A stretch of DNA of 41,978 nucleotides from Penium margaritaceum (GCA_023375785.1 SZWC01008560.1:17831-59808); one strand, 5' to 3'. Positions 1-11,192 are shown, counted from the first letter of the stretch. Translations and numbers: made by a program. Notes: generated by a model not told the origin, from the letters alone.

Positions 1-82
1 GAAAAAAGAAGGGGGGCAGGACGAACCTGTCAACGTGAGCATGCAGACAGAACCCAACCCAAAGCTGATAGCAAAAGGCACA

Positions 83-162
83 CCCCATCACATATGTGTG
101 AAACTTTGACCCCTTCACAAATGTGTGAAACTTTCACCCCATCACAAATGTATGAAACTTGA
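83..162. repeat. Three-copy 27-bp tandem repeat
   Basis: Three head-to-tail copies at 83-109, 110-136 and 137-162. Each begins CCCC(A/T)TCACA and ends in a GTGAAACTT-like motif, with only a few substitutions between copies. No coding role is apparent. It lies at the left window edge, so the array may start outside. Confidence 0.85.
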
Positions 163-345
163 CCCGATCAATTCAGAAACCGCAGGTAGGCATGCTGACG
201 CCGTTGGCTCCAACGGAAACCATACCTCAGGCAGGCCGACTCCAAGCCGGCCTTCCATGAAGGTTCCAAGAAAGTGCAGGATGGCCAGGCACATGCTCTC
301 ATTTCTGCAGGCAAAATTGCTGCTCGCGGAGGAAGCACCACCTCC

Positions 346-465
346 CTTGTTGCTGCTGCTGCTGCCATTGCTAATGCTGATGCCTCCGCCGCCACCACTG
401 CCACTGCCACTGCCGCCACCGCTGCCTCCGTCAGTGATGCTGGCCCCGCTACAGCGGGCTGCTGA
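346..465. repeat. GCT/GCC-rich trinucleotide tract 1
   Basis: Imperfect GCT/GCC/ACT triplet repetition. Every frame through it is open by composition: one reads as an Ala/Thr-rich run, another as Leu/Pro, and the reverse strand as Gly/Ser. I treat it as simple repeat rather than a gene, because no frame carries a recognisable domain and the open frames begin and end at the repeat borders. Confidence 0.7.
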
Positions 466-511
466 GGTGGCAGCAGGCCGTAGGAGGCAGAGATCGGAGC
501 CATAGAGCCCA

Positions 512-522
512 GGTTCGAATCC
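512..522 (+). other. Isolated Pol III B-box-like / tRNA T-arm-like motif
   Basis: GGTTCGAATCC matches the T-loop/B-box consensus exactly. I find no convincing A-box at the usual 30-60 nt upstream and no acceptor stem closing around it, so it is at most a relic of a tRNA or SINE head, or chance. Confidence 0.25.
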
Positions 523-776
523 CAGCGTGTCCAGAATCTGCACAAGCAGGGTTTCCAGCAAGCCCGTCTGCTCTTCCAAGCCCATCTTCTGCAGGCACAG
601 CCCTTCCGTTTGCGTCCGCGGCTTCCCTCGCCTGTGCTCTCATCCGATGATCACGCGCGCATGGCAAAGCGCTGCTTACGATCCTGTGTGCGCTCCACCA
701 CCACTAGACCAGCACTTGATGCTCACACCACTTCACGCAGAGAGCTCATGTTGGGAACTCTCTCACTGCCAAGGCG

Positions 777-995
777 CCTCTGCCGCGGTTGCTGCTGTGG
801 CTGGCGATACTGCTGCTGCTGCTGCTCCTGCCGCTGCCGCTGCCTCTGCTGCTATTGCTGATGCTGCTACTGCTGCTGCTGCTGCTGCTTCTGATGCTTC
901 TGTTGCTTCTGCTGCTTCTGCTGCTGCTGCTGCTGCTGCCGCCGCTGCCGCTGGTCCTACAGCTAGTCCTGCCGCTGCTGCTGCTGGTGGTGCAC
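777..995. repeat. GCT-rich trinucleotide tract 2
   Basis: About 220 bp of GCT/GCC/GCA triplets with long pure (GCT)n runs near 855-945. One plus-strand frame (527-1042) reads almost pure alanine across it; the reverse frame is also Ala-rich. Similar Ala-rich linker sequence occurs inside the hAT transposase remnant at about 16440-16640, so a transposon-coding origin is possible but unproven. Confidence 0.7.
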
Positions 996-1715
996 CTCTG
1001 ACGAAATGCAGTCTCCAGGCCAGCAACTGCATTGGCTGCTGAGCACGAGCAACTGCGACCAATTACTACACCAGCAACTGCACCATCGACTGCAGACAGC
1101 TACTTTGTACTAGGCTACTGCAACCATCGCAGTAGCCAGCAAAGCGACGCCAGCTTTGTGCACGCCTGGGCCCTGTCAGTCGGCCAAAGTCGCGGCGGCC
1201 TCCCAGCCACCCAGATGGTCACTAATCCCGGGTCGAAAGTTCGCCAACTGAGGGGTCATAGTAGGGGAATGGAGACGAGCTCTTCAGGCGCTTGAAGCAG
1301 CAGCCCATCGCTTCACTCTAGCAAACCACTCCAGTCACCTCCAGGCACCTCCAAGCGTCTCGTGGATCTCGAACGGAACGACCGTGACGGCCAACGGGCA
1401 CCCACTCGTTTCAGGCAGCACAAGTGCGGCTATAGCCCCTCCCGCCAAATTTTTCGTTCGGGCAAATCATAGTTCTGCCGCCTAACCTGGAGCAGTGGTG
1501 AAGCGTTTTCCCATCCTTTAAAACGGGAACTTCCATTCCAGGCAATTTAGAAGTAATTTTCAGTCTCCCCAGTCCCTTGCTCTGTTACAAGCTGTTCCGA
1601 AAAGAACTTGGTGTTCCTGAACGTGGATGGTTCAAAGGAAGGAGGTGCAGGGCAGAAGAACATTCGAGGAATTGGGGAAATCGATTAATTTGTCATCAGT
1701 ATTGAGTGTACTTTG
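996..1715. other. No gene recognised
   Basis: Mixed-composition sequence between the GCT tract and the first Gypsy LTR. Only short open frames are present and no protein domain, tRNA or clear repeat could be identified. Confidence 0.5.
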
Positions 1716-2266
1716 TGTTACGCTGAGCAGAGCGTACATGGTGAACAGGTAGAAGTTGTGAGGCAAAACACGATTTATAACTTGGGACTCTTGAGCAATT
1801 TATAATTCGCGGTAAGTGTACTTCGATGAGAAGTTTCGGAACGATCGGACATATACATACAAGTGACGAGTTACGAATGAAGCATAGTTAAGGTCATTAG
1901 GTCAAATGTTGAGCGACACGTGAGGAGTCGCGTCGTGAGTGGTCGAATTCGAGAAGGTCCGCCGAGAATTCAGGGGTCTTCGAGAATCGACGATGAAGAT
2001 GTGTGATGCATCTTTATCATCCAGATTCGTCGAGAGTCGTCAAGCCATCGACCAAAGGGTCGCGACACTTCTGTTTGTAGGTTTGCGAGAATGGTCCAAG
2101 CTGTCAGAAGGTTCGAAAACATCCACTTGGGGCGGGGCAGTTGGCCAGTTTGCCCTCGGCCGTTGGAATGAGTATCGCGGTCCTCGTGACGCGATGAACT
2201 GTTTGTGTCATAGCAAAAATGCCCACTCTAGAAGATTAGGGACTCGTGTATGTCTGGTACGTAACA
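1716..2266 (-). repeat. Gypsy-family LTR, copy 1
   Basis: A 551-bp block bounded by TGTTA and GTAACA, collinear with the LTR at 31729-32277 (549 bp, roughly 70% alike by eye) and, over its right three-quarters, with 5830-6263. Orientation comes from the 31729 copy, which is followed on the minus strand by a primer-binding site. Copia C begins 2 bp beyond its right end. It could be a solo LTR, or the 3' LTR of the same old minus-strand Gypsy element whose 5' LTR is at 31729-32277; no matching target duplication distinguishes these. Confidence 0.7.
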
Positions 2267-2268
2267 CT

Positions 2269-2910
2269 TGACAAGATGCGTGGAAGCTTCCTAGCGACAC
2301 AGCCGCCGACTAGGCGTCAGTGCTTTGTCAGACGATGACAGTCATAGGTCGTGCACACGACGGCAAGGGTCTGGCTAGGAGACACAAGGCAAAGTGTCAG
2401 AATGCTTCAATAGCATTTTCACAAAGAAATTCCAAATGACAGGTCCATGGCATTAGTACATGCCATGGCACACGGCGGGTGTCGCACGCAGCAGTGCAAG
2501 ATCTGTCCTAAAACCGACCCCAAAAACAGTGTTTTGGCCGTAACTCTGCACAGACATGTCAGAACGCTACGCCGTCTAAACCTAGACGTGCAGGATCACA
2601 AGCCGAACGCTACGACTGGTCACATGCATGCATCCGGCATCAAACAATGGACACACAATGCAAAAACATGCAAATCAGGCTCACAACCAGTCCACCGATA
2701 AACTCTTACGTGCTGCAGAAAAACTGCAGGAGGTCCCGGGTAGCGTCTAGAGCTCTCGAACGGTCGTCGGTCAGCTCCAAGCTGGTAGTCCGCCAACGGG
2801 TGACGCACCGGTACCACCAGGGTCCGCATTAGGGAAGTGCACGACTATGGCCACAGCCGAGTGGTCACAGTAAAGTGTATAGGGCGACAGGGACGTCACA
2901 AATCACAGCA
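2269..2910 (-). repeat. 3' LTR of Copia C
   Basis: This 642-bp LTR is collinear with the 644-bp and 643-bp LTRs of Copia A. On the minus strand it starts TGCTGTGATT directly after the polypurine tract and ends CGCATCTTGTCA. Confidence 0.85.
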
Positions 2911-2920
2911 CTCCCCCATG
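2911..2920 (-). other. Polypurine tract of Copia C
   Basis: On the minus strand CATGGGGGAG abuts the 3' LTR start TGCTGTG. This is the expected priming site for plus-strand DNA synthesis. The equivalent in Copia A (just before 30995) is decayed. Confidence 0.8.
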
Positions 2921-3068
2921 ACCTGATGGTACGCATGTCCATACATGTGCAGCACTGAGACGAGGACAACAACGAGTACAATGATAGATGTGACACGGAC
3001 ACAAACACACCCCACACTCAACCACTCTTAGGCAAGGGGCGAAGTCCAATTGAACGAATGGCTACCAG

Positions 3069-5285
3069 GAACGTTCAGCGTACTAGTGCCTTCGTCAAGA
3101 AGTCAACACGCTGCATGTCAGTGCCTACCCAAATGACGGAGATCATGTGTTGCTCCACCAGATCACGCACAAAGTGATGGTCAACTGTAATGTGCTTCAT
3201 GCGAGCATGAAAGACACCAGAGTTCTCCACAATGGCGAGAGCACTCTGGTTGTCGCAACGAAGCACAATGTGAGATACTGACTGACCCAGGTCAAGGAAC
3301 AGGCGCTGCAGCCATACGGCCTGAGCAGACCCTGCACCCACAGCAACATACTCTGCGTACGATGAGCTACGTGCAATGCAGCCCTGCTTCTCGTTGCGCC
3401 AGGACACAGCGGTAGCACCGAGTAGGAACACGTAATCGATGTGACTGCATCCATCTGGGCTCCACGCCTAGTCGTTGTCAGTGTAACCATCAAGGACCAC
3501 CGAACACTGTCGGCGAAAGCAGAGCCCGAGGTACGGTGTGGAGACCACGTACCGCACCACTCGCACAGCCGCGTGAAGGGCTCTAGCGCATGGAGCCTAC
3601 GAAAACTGGGCAAGGAGGTTGACGGCAAAGGCAATGTCAGGACATGTGGTAGTGCCCAGGTACATCAGAGATACGATGAGACTGAGGTACAAAGTCACAT
3701 CCATTGTCTCTCCCAGCGGTGTGATATCGTCTACCTTTAGGGCATCCTACCCGTTAGGCGTGAAAGGTGTGGAAGCCGTGGGCACTGCACCGAGGAGGTC
3801 GCTAAAGCGCTCCCCCACAACACATGCGTATCGGGCCTCATGCAGTAGTAGAGTATGACGTTTGTGGTCTTGCATGATCTCCATGCCAAGAAACACCGCT
3901 ACAGGACCAAGGTCCTTCATCCTGTAGGCAGTCTGGAGGACAGCCTTGGCCTCCTTCACGGCCTGTAGTGAAGGAGACGCAATCAGAAGGTTTTTGACAT
4001 AGACGAGGATGGCGGTAAACGGCTCAAGCGTCCGTCGGATGAAGAGAGAGGGATCTGCCTCTCTCTGTACATATCCCGCACGAGTCAAGGTGCCAGTAAT
4101 CTCTTGGTGTAGTTCCCACTCATGCTGAGCCACTACACCGAACAGAGCTCGAACTTAGGTCATGCGGTCGACAGGGGAAAAGGTGTCAGTGTAATCAATG
4201 TCCTCAATTTGAGAGTACCCCTTGACGACCAAGCGAGCCTTGTGGTGTTCCAGTGAGCCGTCCGGCTTCACTTTCTTGCAAAAGACTCACTTGACCTAAA
4301 TAGCCTTCCTCCCAGGTGGAAGGTCGATTATCTCGTAAACTCCGTGCTCTCGGACGGCACAAAGGTCATCCTCGTACGCATCACACCAAGCGTCAGCAAC
4401 CTGTGATGAGAGAGCTTCCCTCATTGTGTCCGGGTCAGGCGCCATGGAGGGAGAGCTCTGCGTGGCAAGAGCGAATGCCTCAATGCTAGGTATGACGACC
4501 ACAAGATCAGGTGCTGCATCACAAGCGATATGAAACTCGCGAGTGACGAGATCGTGCCCTATGGGGCACGTTGGATGTACCTATGTGTGCTCAGTGCGGA
4601 CACTAAGGCCTAGGGCCTTTGTGCCACGATCACCACTTGTGAAGCTGCGAGTGCAGCGTCTGGGTGTCGGACCAGACACTCGTTGGGCTCCGGAGTTCAA
4701 TGGGCAAAGACGACCGTCAGGCTCACGGGAGTAACCTGGGCTCAAGGGGTGCACCTCAAGTTGAGGAATAGGCACAACCACATGAGGGGAGGGCTGAGGC
4801 AAGGGAGCTGGTGATGTCGTGCGAGGAAACGCGTGTGTGGGAGGCATGGGACTCGGTGTGACAGTATGAGCAGGTGAGGCAGGGCCACGCACAGAGGCAG
4901 CAGTGCCGTGGGATACTGGTACGGTCAGAAGATTACGCACAGGTATAGGATCATGGGTACGTGTGCGGTGCGAGGGAACATGGGTAGAAGTTGGCGGTGC
5001 CGGAGAGGTCTCTGGGCTGACAGTGATGATCGCTCGGTCATCAAGAGCCGAAGACTGCAAAGTGGAGGGAGCTCGAACGGACACATCAGCCTGGCAAGAG
5101 GTGCTCGCAGGCGTAGACTCCCCCATTCATCGAGAAACCTCACACACAGGAACATGCGTGACAGAAAGCGACGTGATCGATGTCAGATCATGGTAGGTGA
5201 GGGACTCAAAGAAGAGTGCATCGCGTGACTCAACAATGCGACGACAAGCACGGTCCCAAAAGCGCCAGGCCTTCGACAACAAGAG
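3069..5285 (-). pseudogene. Copia C pol remnant (integrase C-terminus, RT, RNase H)
   Basis: In minus-strand order: an integrase C-terminal block (about 5285-5130, containing SKAWRFWDRACRRIVESRDA), a Pro/Ser-rich linker (5126-4581), the RT fingers (4500-4180, with LDLPPGRK-like and [11 protein letters not shown] motifs), RT palm/thumb (4133-3747, with MKDLGPVAVFLGMEI) and RNase H (3431-3075, with SSSYAEYVAVG and RCDNQSALAI). The reading is broken by several in-frame stops and frame changes. The catalytic YVDD motif of the family reads YVKN, so both aspartates are gone. Compared with Copia A, about 49 codons of the palm are missing at about 4104, between short direct repeats. It cannot encode active RT. 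Confidence 0.85.
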
Positions 5286-5829
5286 ATGCTTGGTCAGACT
5301 GTGACGATAGTCATCGGTCGTGCACATGACGACAAGGGTCTGGCTAGGAGAGACAAGGCAAAGTGTCGGAATACTTCAATAGCATTTGACAGGTCCATGG
5401 CATAATTACCTGCCGCGGTGCATGGCAGGTGTCGCACGCGGTAGTGCAAGATCTGTCCTAAAACCGGCCCAAAAACACTATTCTGGCCGTAACTCTACGT
5501 AGACATGTGCAGGATCACAAGCTGGACACTACGAATGGTCACATGCATGCATCCAGTATCAAACAGTGGACACATAATGCAAAAACATGCAAATCGGGCC
5601 CACGGCCAGTCCACCAATAAAATCCTGCGTGCTGCAAAAAAACTGCAAGAGGTCCCGGGTAGCGTCCAGAGCTCTGAAACAGTTGTAGGTCCGCTCCAAG
5701 CTGGTAGTCCGCCACCGGATGACGCACCGGTACCACCAGGGTCCGCATTAGGGAAGTGCACGAGTATGGACACGGCCGAGTGGTCACAGTAAACTGTACA
5801 GGTCGACATGGACGTCACAAATCACAACA
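5286..5829 (-). repeat. Truncated 5' LTR of Copia C
   Basis: Collinear with 2269-2910 from the terminus TGTTGTGATTTGTGACGTCC (minus strand, ending at 5829) inward to about 5286. There it switches to integrase-coding sequence. About 100 bp of the LTR end and the primer site are missing. Confidence 0.8.
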
Positions 5830-6263
5830 AATCTTTGGGAGTTTCACGCGAATACATATGATAGCTTAATCGAGCACGAGGCATACTTTGGGTCTTGGGC
5901 GTTTGATTTAAGCGACTCGCGTGACCCCGCATCATGAGAGGCTACTTCGAGAAACTCCACCGAGGAGTCGGAGGGGTTCAAGTATATCCATTCGTTTCAT
6001 TGCAAAAGCCAAAATTCATGAAGAAGTCGGCCAAACAACATCGAATGATCGAGATGGATTTTGGCAGTTTTATCAGCATTTGTAGAAAGTGACCGGCTCT
6101 GTTATAACCTTTTCGAACGAAACACCGCGGGTCAGTTGGTGGCCAAAATGCCCTTGGTTGGACGATGAAAGATTTGGAGGTCAAGGCATGGTGGAAGTAA
6201 AATGTAATGACAGAAATGCCCACGCCTGGAGTTTAGAAACTCGTGAATGTCTAAGACGGAACA
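5830..6263 (-). repeat. Gypsy LTR copy 2, partial, 3' LTR of Gypsy 1
   Basis: Aligns by eye with the right three-quarters of LTR copy 1 (from about 1828) and ends in the equivalent GGAACA. A C-rich tract follows on its right, which is a polypurine tract on the minus strand. That places it as the 3' LTR of the minus-strand Gypsy 1. The outer part of the LTR is missing where Copia C abuts it. Confidence 0.65.
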
Positions 6264-6274
6264 CCTCCCCCCTT
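6264..6274 (-). other. Polypurine tract of Gypsy 1
   Basis: CCTCCCCCCTT on the plus strand reads AAGGGGGGAGG on the minus strand, directly next to the LTR terminus. This is the expected plus-strand primer position. Confidence 0.7.
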
Positions 6275-6305
6275 CTTGTTGTGACGTCCGGGTGCCTTGC
6301 ATAAG

Positions 6306-7660
6306 TCAATTCCAGCTAAGAATAATTGGTGATATATTCGTTGGCATGTCGTAGGTTATTCTAGGGCTCTCAGATGTTGTGAGAAGCATCGTAGCCCTAC
6401 CAATTGAGAATACACAATACTTTGTCGTTTTTCCTCGTCGACACTGCCCTTGTGTGCTTGGGGTTGAGGGCACGTCTCTGCCAGGAAAGTGCTTTCTTGG
6501 GTCTCGGTAGAGATTAAAGCGGCTGATGTGGAACATCCAATGGATAGCCATGTTGTCAGGGAGGCGCAGCTTTGCAACAAAAGGTGTTTGCATTTCGTCA
6601 ATCACAAATGGTTCCAACTTCTGAATTTTGAGGTTCACACACTCATGTCCTTGTAATCAAACTCTTACCAAGCTATTCAGGACGCAATCATCGATGTGGA
6701 ACTTGGTGTCCATTCGATGTTTGTCATCCATTCACTTCATCACCGCTTGGGTCTTTGTGAGCGTTTTGCGAGTCTCATCCTAGATAGTCTAGAAGTGTTT
6801 TCATTGGATATTGGCTGCTAGTATGTTGCTCAAACTCTGCAACCCTGCCGGCGTTACATGTTGTTTGTATCAAACCACCTTAATTTGGATTTCATGCGTT
6901 AATACGGAGGTTGCAGAGCTATGAGCTTGACAGTCAATAGCTTGACCGCCAAGTCAGTGTCATGCGGGTTGTATAGCTTTTGAAGTGGTTGCTTGAGCCA
7001 CTCATTGGTGTGCTCATTCTGCCTATCAGTGTGGGGATGGATCACTGTTTGTAGCTAGATCCGATTGCCGTAATGAGGCATCAGCTGCGGAAAAATCTCC
7101 AAGTGAACCTCCTCTCTCTATTGCTTGTGATGGATGAGGGAACGTCACGTAGTCATACGAGGCGTTGTTGAACTTCAACGCCTTGTTCCCTCAGCAGTAA
7201 GGGTCGGCATGGGAATGAGGTGCTACATCTTTGAGAACTGGTCAACCACTGTGAGGATTACTTCAAACCCCATTGCTTTGATGGCAAAACTTGTCACGAA
7301 GCCCATGGATATGTTCCACTATGGCTCTTCAGGTACCAGTAATGGTTGAAGAAGACCCAAGGATTTGGTCCGTCTTGGCTTATGGGGTCGAAACATGTCA
7401 TTCGTTCTGAAGTAGTTTACAACGTTGCCTTGCATCTTGTCCCTTCACTACCACTTCGTAAGTTTTTCTAGCGTCTTGTCCCAAACAAAATGTCCACTTG
7501 GACTGGTATCATAGTTCTCCTCCAATTTTGTGCGACGTAATGCGCAGTTGGACGGTATGACAGCCTAGCGAGTAAATCACCGTTGCTAGTATGATTCATC
7601 AAGCCAATACATTGTGTTTTCATACATGTCAAACTCCTCGTAATCCTGTGCAAACATCCT
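6306..7660 (-). pseudogene. Gypsy 1 integrase remnant
   Basis: Following the minus strand across frame changes, the Ty3/gypsy integrase order is visible: the HHCC-side motif SGHFVWDKTLEKL, the linker LGLLQPLLVPEEPWWNISM, the core phrase LTVVDQFSKM, the conserved IHPHTDRQNEHTNEWLKQPL near 7030, and the C-terminal AKLRLPDNMAIHWMFHISRF (6306-6638). The family MDF after IS reads MGF, so the first catalytic Asp is lost. Many stops and frameshifts are present. The C-terminal piece corresponds to the SH3-like region; no chromodomain could be read with confidence. Confidence 0.8.
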
Positions 7661-9080
7661 CACTAGGTACGCATCTTGTTAGAAAAGCAGTGTGCCGATC
7701 TCAACCATCAGATTTGGTCGTCGGCTTGGACAATTTGCTGGGTTTGTCTTTCCAGGCTGGTACTCAATGTGGTCTTGGAAGTTGGACTCAAGGAACTCCA
7801 TCAATTCAGTTTGTTGACGGCTCAAACCTGGATAAGTATTGAGGTATTTCAGTGCATGGTGATCATTGTTGATGCCATATCCTCGGTAATGTAAGTACTA
7901 GGGTCAAGTCTTTAACACGTGAACCACTTCCAACATTTCTTTCTTGTGCACAGTGTAATTCAACTTGGGTGATGTATAGGAAACCACTTGCTCTCAACTA
8001 TCATTGTCTTGGAGGAGAACGGATTCAATTTGCTTGATCGCACGCGTCGGTGGCTATGATACACTCCATTGTTGGATATGCCAATTGAATGAAAGGCTCC
8101 GCTCACTGGATTTCTCAAAGATTTGATCACTCGTTTTTCACTATCTCCCCAACTCCATTTGGTGGTTCTACAAGTAAGATTGGAGAGGCCTTGTGAATTT
8201 GATGTCATCTTATAACAATCAAGGATAGTAGTTGTAGAAACAGACTAAATGCTTATGCATCGCGATTCTTAGTAGACGTTAGCGAATCAGCGATTGCCTT
8301 TGCCTCCAATGATTCGGCCTGAAACTCGATCAAACGGTGGCCAAATTCAAACTTCAAGAGTTTTCCATAGAAGTTTTCTCTCTATGAGATCTCAGGGACT
8401 ATTCAGAAACGACTAGGGTACTCCTCTGACGGGTGATTGTACACCACAATGTCATCGGCATGTATGATGACGAAGTCATTGAGGTACTACAAAAAATGTT
8501 GTTCATGGCTGCCAAAAATGATACCACAGCATTTGTGATTTTGAATGGTGTAACCATGAACTCGGAGTGATCGTAAGAGGTGGAGAATGCCATCTCTTGG
8601 ATGTCCTTGTCAAAACCACGGATCTGATGATATTTGCCCTTTAGGTGGATTTTTGTGAAAATGCTTGCTCCTCTGAGTTGGTTGAAATTGCCATATGCTC
8701 ATGAAAGGGTGTAGCGGTTCTTGATGGTGGTTTTATTAGGCATTTAGTCAAAGTACGTTTTCTTTGTGGTTGCGTATGGTGATGTGAGAAGCCTAATGAA
8801 CCTCCGTTCGAGCATTCCGTCCTTTTGTTTTGCACCTTGTTCAATCTTTAGGCCTGTCACCTTTCTCATCCGGTAGATCTCCTTGACGATCGGTCTAATA
8901 CCCCGCTTCAAGTCTATCACATGATGAGCGGTGCATTGTGGATGTTATCTTTGGAGCTATTCATGAGGAAAAATCCCTTAAAAAATTTCTACAACTGATG
9001 TAAACTCCTTCATAACAGTTGCAAACTTCTCAGGTGTCAAGGCCAATGACGGTGTTTCTTTTGCTGCCGCTATACCGGCT
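7661..9080 (-). pseudogene. Gypsy 1 reverse transcriptase and RNase H remnant
   Basis: On the minus strand the RT begins near 9060 with PEKFATVMKEFTSV, equivalent to PEEFVSLIQEFTDV in Gypsy 2. It continues through TIKNRYTLS, IFTKIHLKGKYHQIRGFDKD and SEFMVTPFKITNAVVSFLAA (8593-8480). The catalytic box reads HADDIVVYN, so both aspartates survive. RNase H follows with a W..SEK..K.L block, GYGINNDHHALKYLNTY (near 7860) and the GKTNPANCPSRRP motif near 7700. Frames switch repeatedly and stops are frequent. It is the same family as Gypsy 2 (17863-20019) but clearly diverged. Confidence 0.8.
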
Positions 9081-10560
9081 TCCCTACATGACTCTACATG
9101 GACTAACCATACATGGGCTTTACGCTACAAGTACCATTTAGCCCTATACAAGGATATTGGCGTCTTCCATTGTGTTGGAGGTGCTGTGTCTTCCTTTTGT
9201 GGCTTCTCCCTCTCTTGTTTCTCATAACCGCCGTTGTATCATAAGTCGCTCAATTAGAGCAACTCAACACTCCGATGGACCAATCAACTTGCGAGCTATG
9301 TCGGTGTCACCTTCTGCCAATAATTTCAACGTACACCACTCCGCTGGACCAATGAACTTGCAGATTATGCCGATGTAAGAAATCTCACCCAGAGATGATT
9401 TTTTGGACGCTCAATGTGCAAGTCCTCCAGTCCGTTACAACCAGTAGCTCCTTTTGCACTTGGATTGGTTTGCAAATTTGACAGATTCATAGTCTTCCAT
9501 AAAAAAAAATCCGCAGCTTTTGAAACATCTCATTAGTGGAAAAACAGTGAGACCCAAACAGTGAACCTAGAGTACTGTAGGTTCCATTTTCATCGTGGTA
9601 GTATCACCAGTAAAACATCTTTGTACCCCTTGTCAAACTTCATGATATCACAAACCATCGTCTGTGACGTTGATAACTGTTTGCAATGGCAATCAGTTGG
9701 TACATACCCTTCTGAACAGATAGGATTGTAGACGTCAACTCTTGCCCTCTTACCAATGTCTTTGTTCTCATTGACTCAATTCTTTTTGCGTCTTCCCCTC
9801 TTTTATCCCTACTGTTTTCGCTTTCGGTAGTTGCGTGAGATGTTTCCCGACTTCCTGCAAGTCCACCACATTTGCTGGTCATGTAGATCAATGGCATCAA
9901 TCTCCATCGGAATAGAGGTCTCCATGGACAGACTTCCCTTTGTTATTATAAGCATTGTGGCTCTGTGGTCGCAAGCCCTTGGATTCTTATATCCAAGCAT
10001 TGTAGTTGGCATTGGCAATTCATTCAACTTCTGCAACAATACGTGAAAGGTCATCTACAATGCCAAAACTTGTGATGGCTCACCGAATATCTCTCTCGAG
10101 GCCATTTTTTAAGTGGAAGTACATTTTTTTGGGAGCGATGTCACTGATGGTGATCATTTCACAATGTGTACTCTGCCAGGCCAGAATGATGACGTAAGTA
10201 TTGAAGCTAGTCCGGTGCAACGGATTTCTTGTTCAGATTCCTAAAAACTGCAAGAACGGTGCATGCAAATTCGTTCAAGTTATCCTTTGGAGACAGTGAA
10301 TCTTGCCACGTCAATTTGATCCAGAGTGGTCAATGATATGAGAATGGTTACATGAGCTGTTTATTGGGTTCCACCGGTCTCTCACCACCATTGGTTTTCC
10401 TCTAGATTGGACCACCGATTTAATACTATCCTACAGAAAAGCGAGGAAATGACATTAGCTTGCTTCAAGTACTTGTTGACCTTTGCAATCATGAAGTACA
10501 CCTCCAAACTTGTCAGCCAGATCCAAACCGTCTGTCATTTTGAGTTTGTGTGATCAAACG
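9081..10560 (-). pseudogene. Gypsy 1 protease and gag remnant
   Basis: The protease-side sequence (9240-9660, minus) aligns with Gypsy 2 at 19260-19660, including MKFDKGYKDVLLVILPR against TKFDEEYEEDQPVIVLKVQP. Within it, a stretch of about 40 bp occurs twice, at about 9272-9310 and 9345-9377. Upstream, 10054-9809 reads ...MEIDAIDLHDQQMWWTCRKSG..., collinear with the CCHC knuckle of Gypsy 2 but with the zinc ligands mostly lost. Sequence 10060-10560 is probably the rest of gag; no motif is clear there. No protease active-site DTG/DSG could be read. Confidence 0.65.
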
Positions 10561-10599
10561 CAGAGATTCTAAACCAGATGGATGGAGGAGCTCGTCCAC

Positions 10600-11192
10600 T
10601 CCACTGGACTATCTCAATCCTTATGAAACTTTGGCCCAGTAGAGATGTGTCGCTCAACTGGACCAATCAACCTGCAAATTGTGCTGGTATAGGGAATCTT
10701 GTCCGAGGATGATTTTGTGGTTGCTCATTGGGCAAGTCCTCTATACCGTTACATCTTGTAGATCCCTAGCTTGTAATTGGAGTGGTTTACGAAATTGATA
10801 CATGTGCAACTTTCCATTGACGATTTTTTGTCGAAACATCTAGGGTTTGGTTTCAATTGTCATCTTCCAACCATTTTGTTGCTTACAAGGCTTTGAGAAG
10901 CTCCACCACCCGTTAGTGTACGTGCTTACTTGCAGCTTTGGTAACCCCTCTTTATTCATCCAAATGACATAACGATAAAAATGGAGCGCTTGTAGAAAAT
11001 GCGGAACTCTGTCTAAAATGCAACAACTTTCCTTTTCAGATACACAGATCTTGTTTTAGCCGCTCCTTGAATCATTTTTGGTGAAAATTCTTCCTCCTCG
11101 GAGCTTGTCAGAGTTTTCATGTACTCAGGGAAGAAAGAGTAGCTGTTCTTGTTTGTCATGTCATTCAACACCATTTTGTCCATGTCCATTGG
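10600..11192 (-). pseudogene. Second Gypsy gag-protease fragment
   Basis: A further copy of the gag-end/protease region in the same orientation. The plus-strand phrase GGACCAATCAACCTGCAAATTG near 10659 (split here only by the phrase limit: GGACCAATCAAC then CTGCAAATTG) matches 9281 and 19290, and the following 150 bp stay collinear with both. On the minus strand an open stretch begins at an ATG near 11192 (MDMDKMVLNDMTNKNSYSFF), contains an EEEEF acidic patch like Gypsy 2 and stops after about 57 codons. It is either a partial duplication of Gypsy 1 or part of another inserted copy. Confidence 0.6.

Larger units (their letters stand above)
2269..5829 (-). mobile_element. Copia element C, internally deleted, minus strand
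   Basis: Ty1/copia LTR retrotransposon of the same family as Copia A (20020-31637). From the minus-strand 5' end it consists of a truncated 5' LTR (5829-5286), the end of integrase and the pol linker, RT, RNase H, a polypurine tract and a full 3' LTR (2910-2269). Primer site, gag, protease and most of integrase are missing, deleted between the LTR and integrase. LTR termini are TGYTGTGATT and TTGTCA. Flanking pentamers (ACACT left, AATCT right) do not match, so no target duplication is claimed. It is flanked by two pieces of the same Gypsy LTR family. Confidence 0.85.

Noticed and set aside
440..535. A tRNA gene around GGTTCGAATCC at 512
   Set aside because: Only the T-arm-like motif is present; no A-box at proper distance and no cloverleaf.
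274..1062. Ala-, Leu- and Gly-rich open frames on both strands
   Set aside because: They follow the GCT trinucleotide tracts exactly, and no frame extends into recognisable protein sequence.
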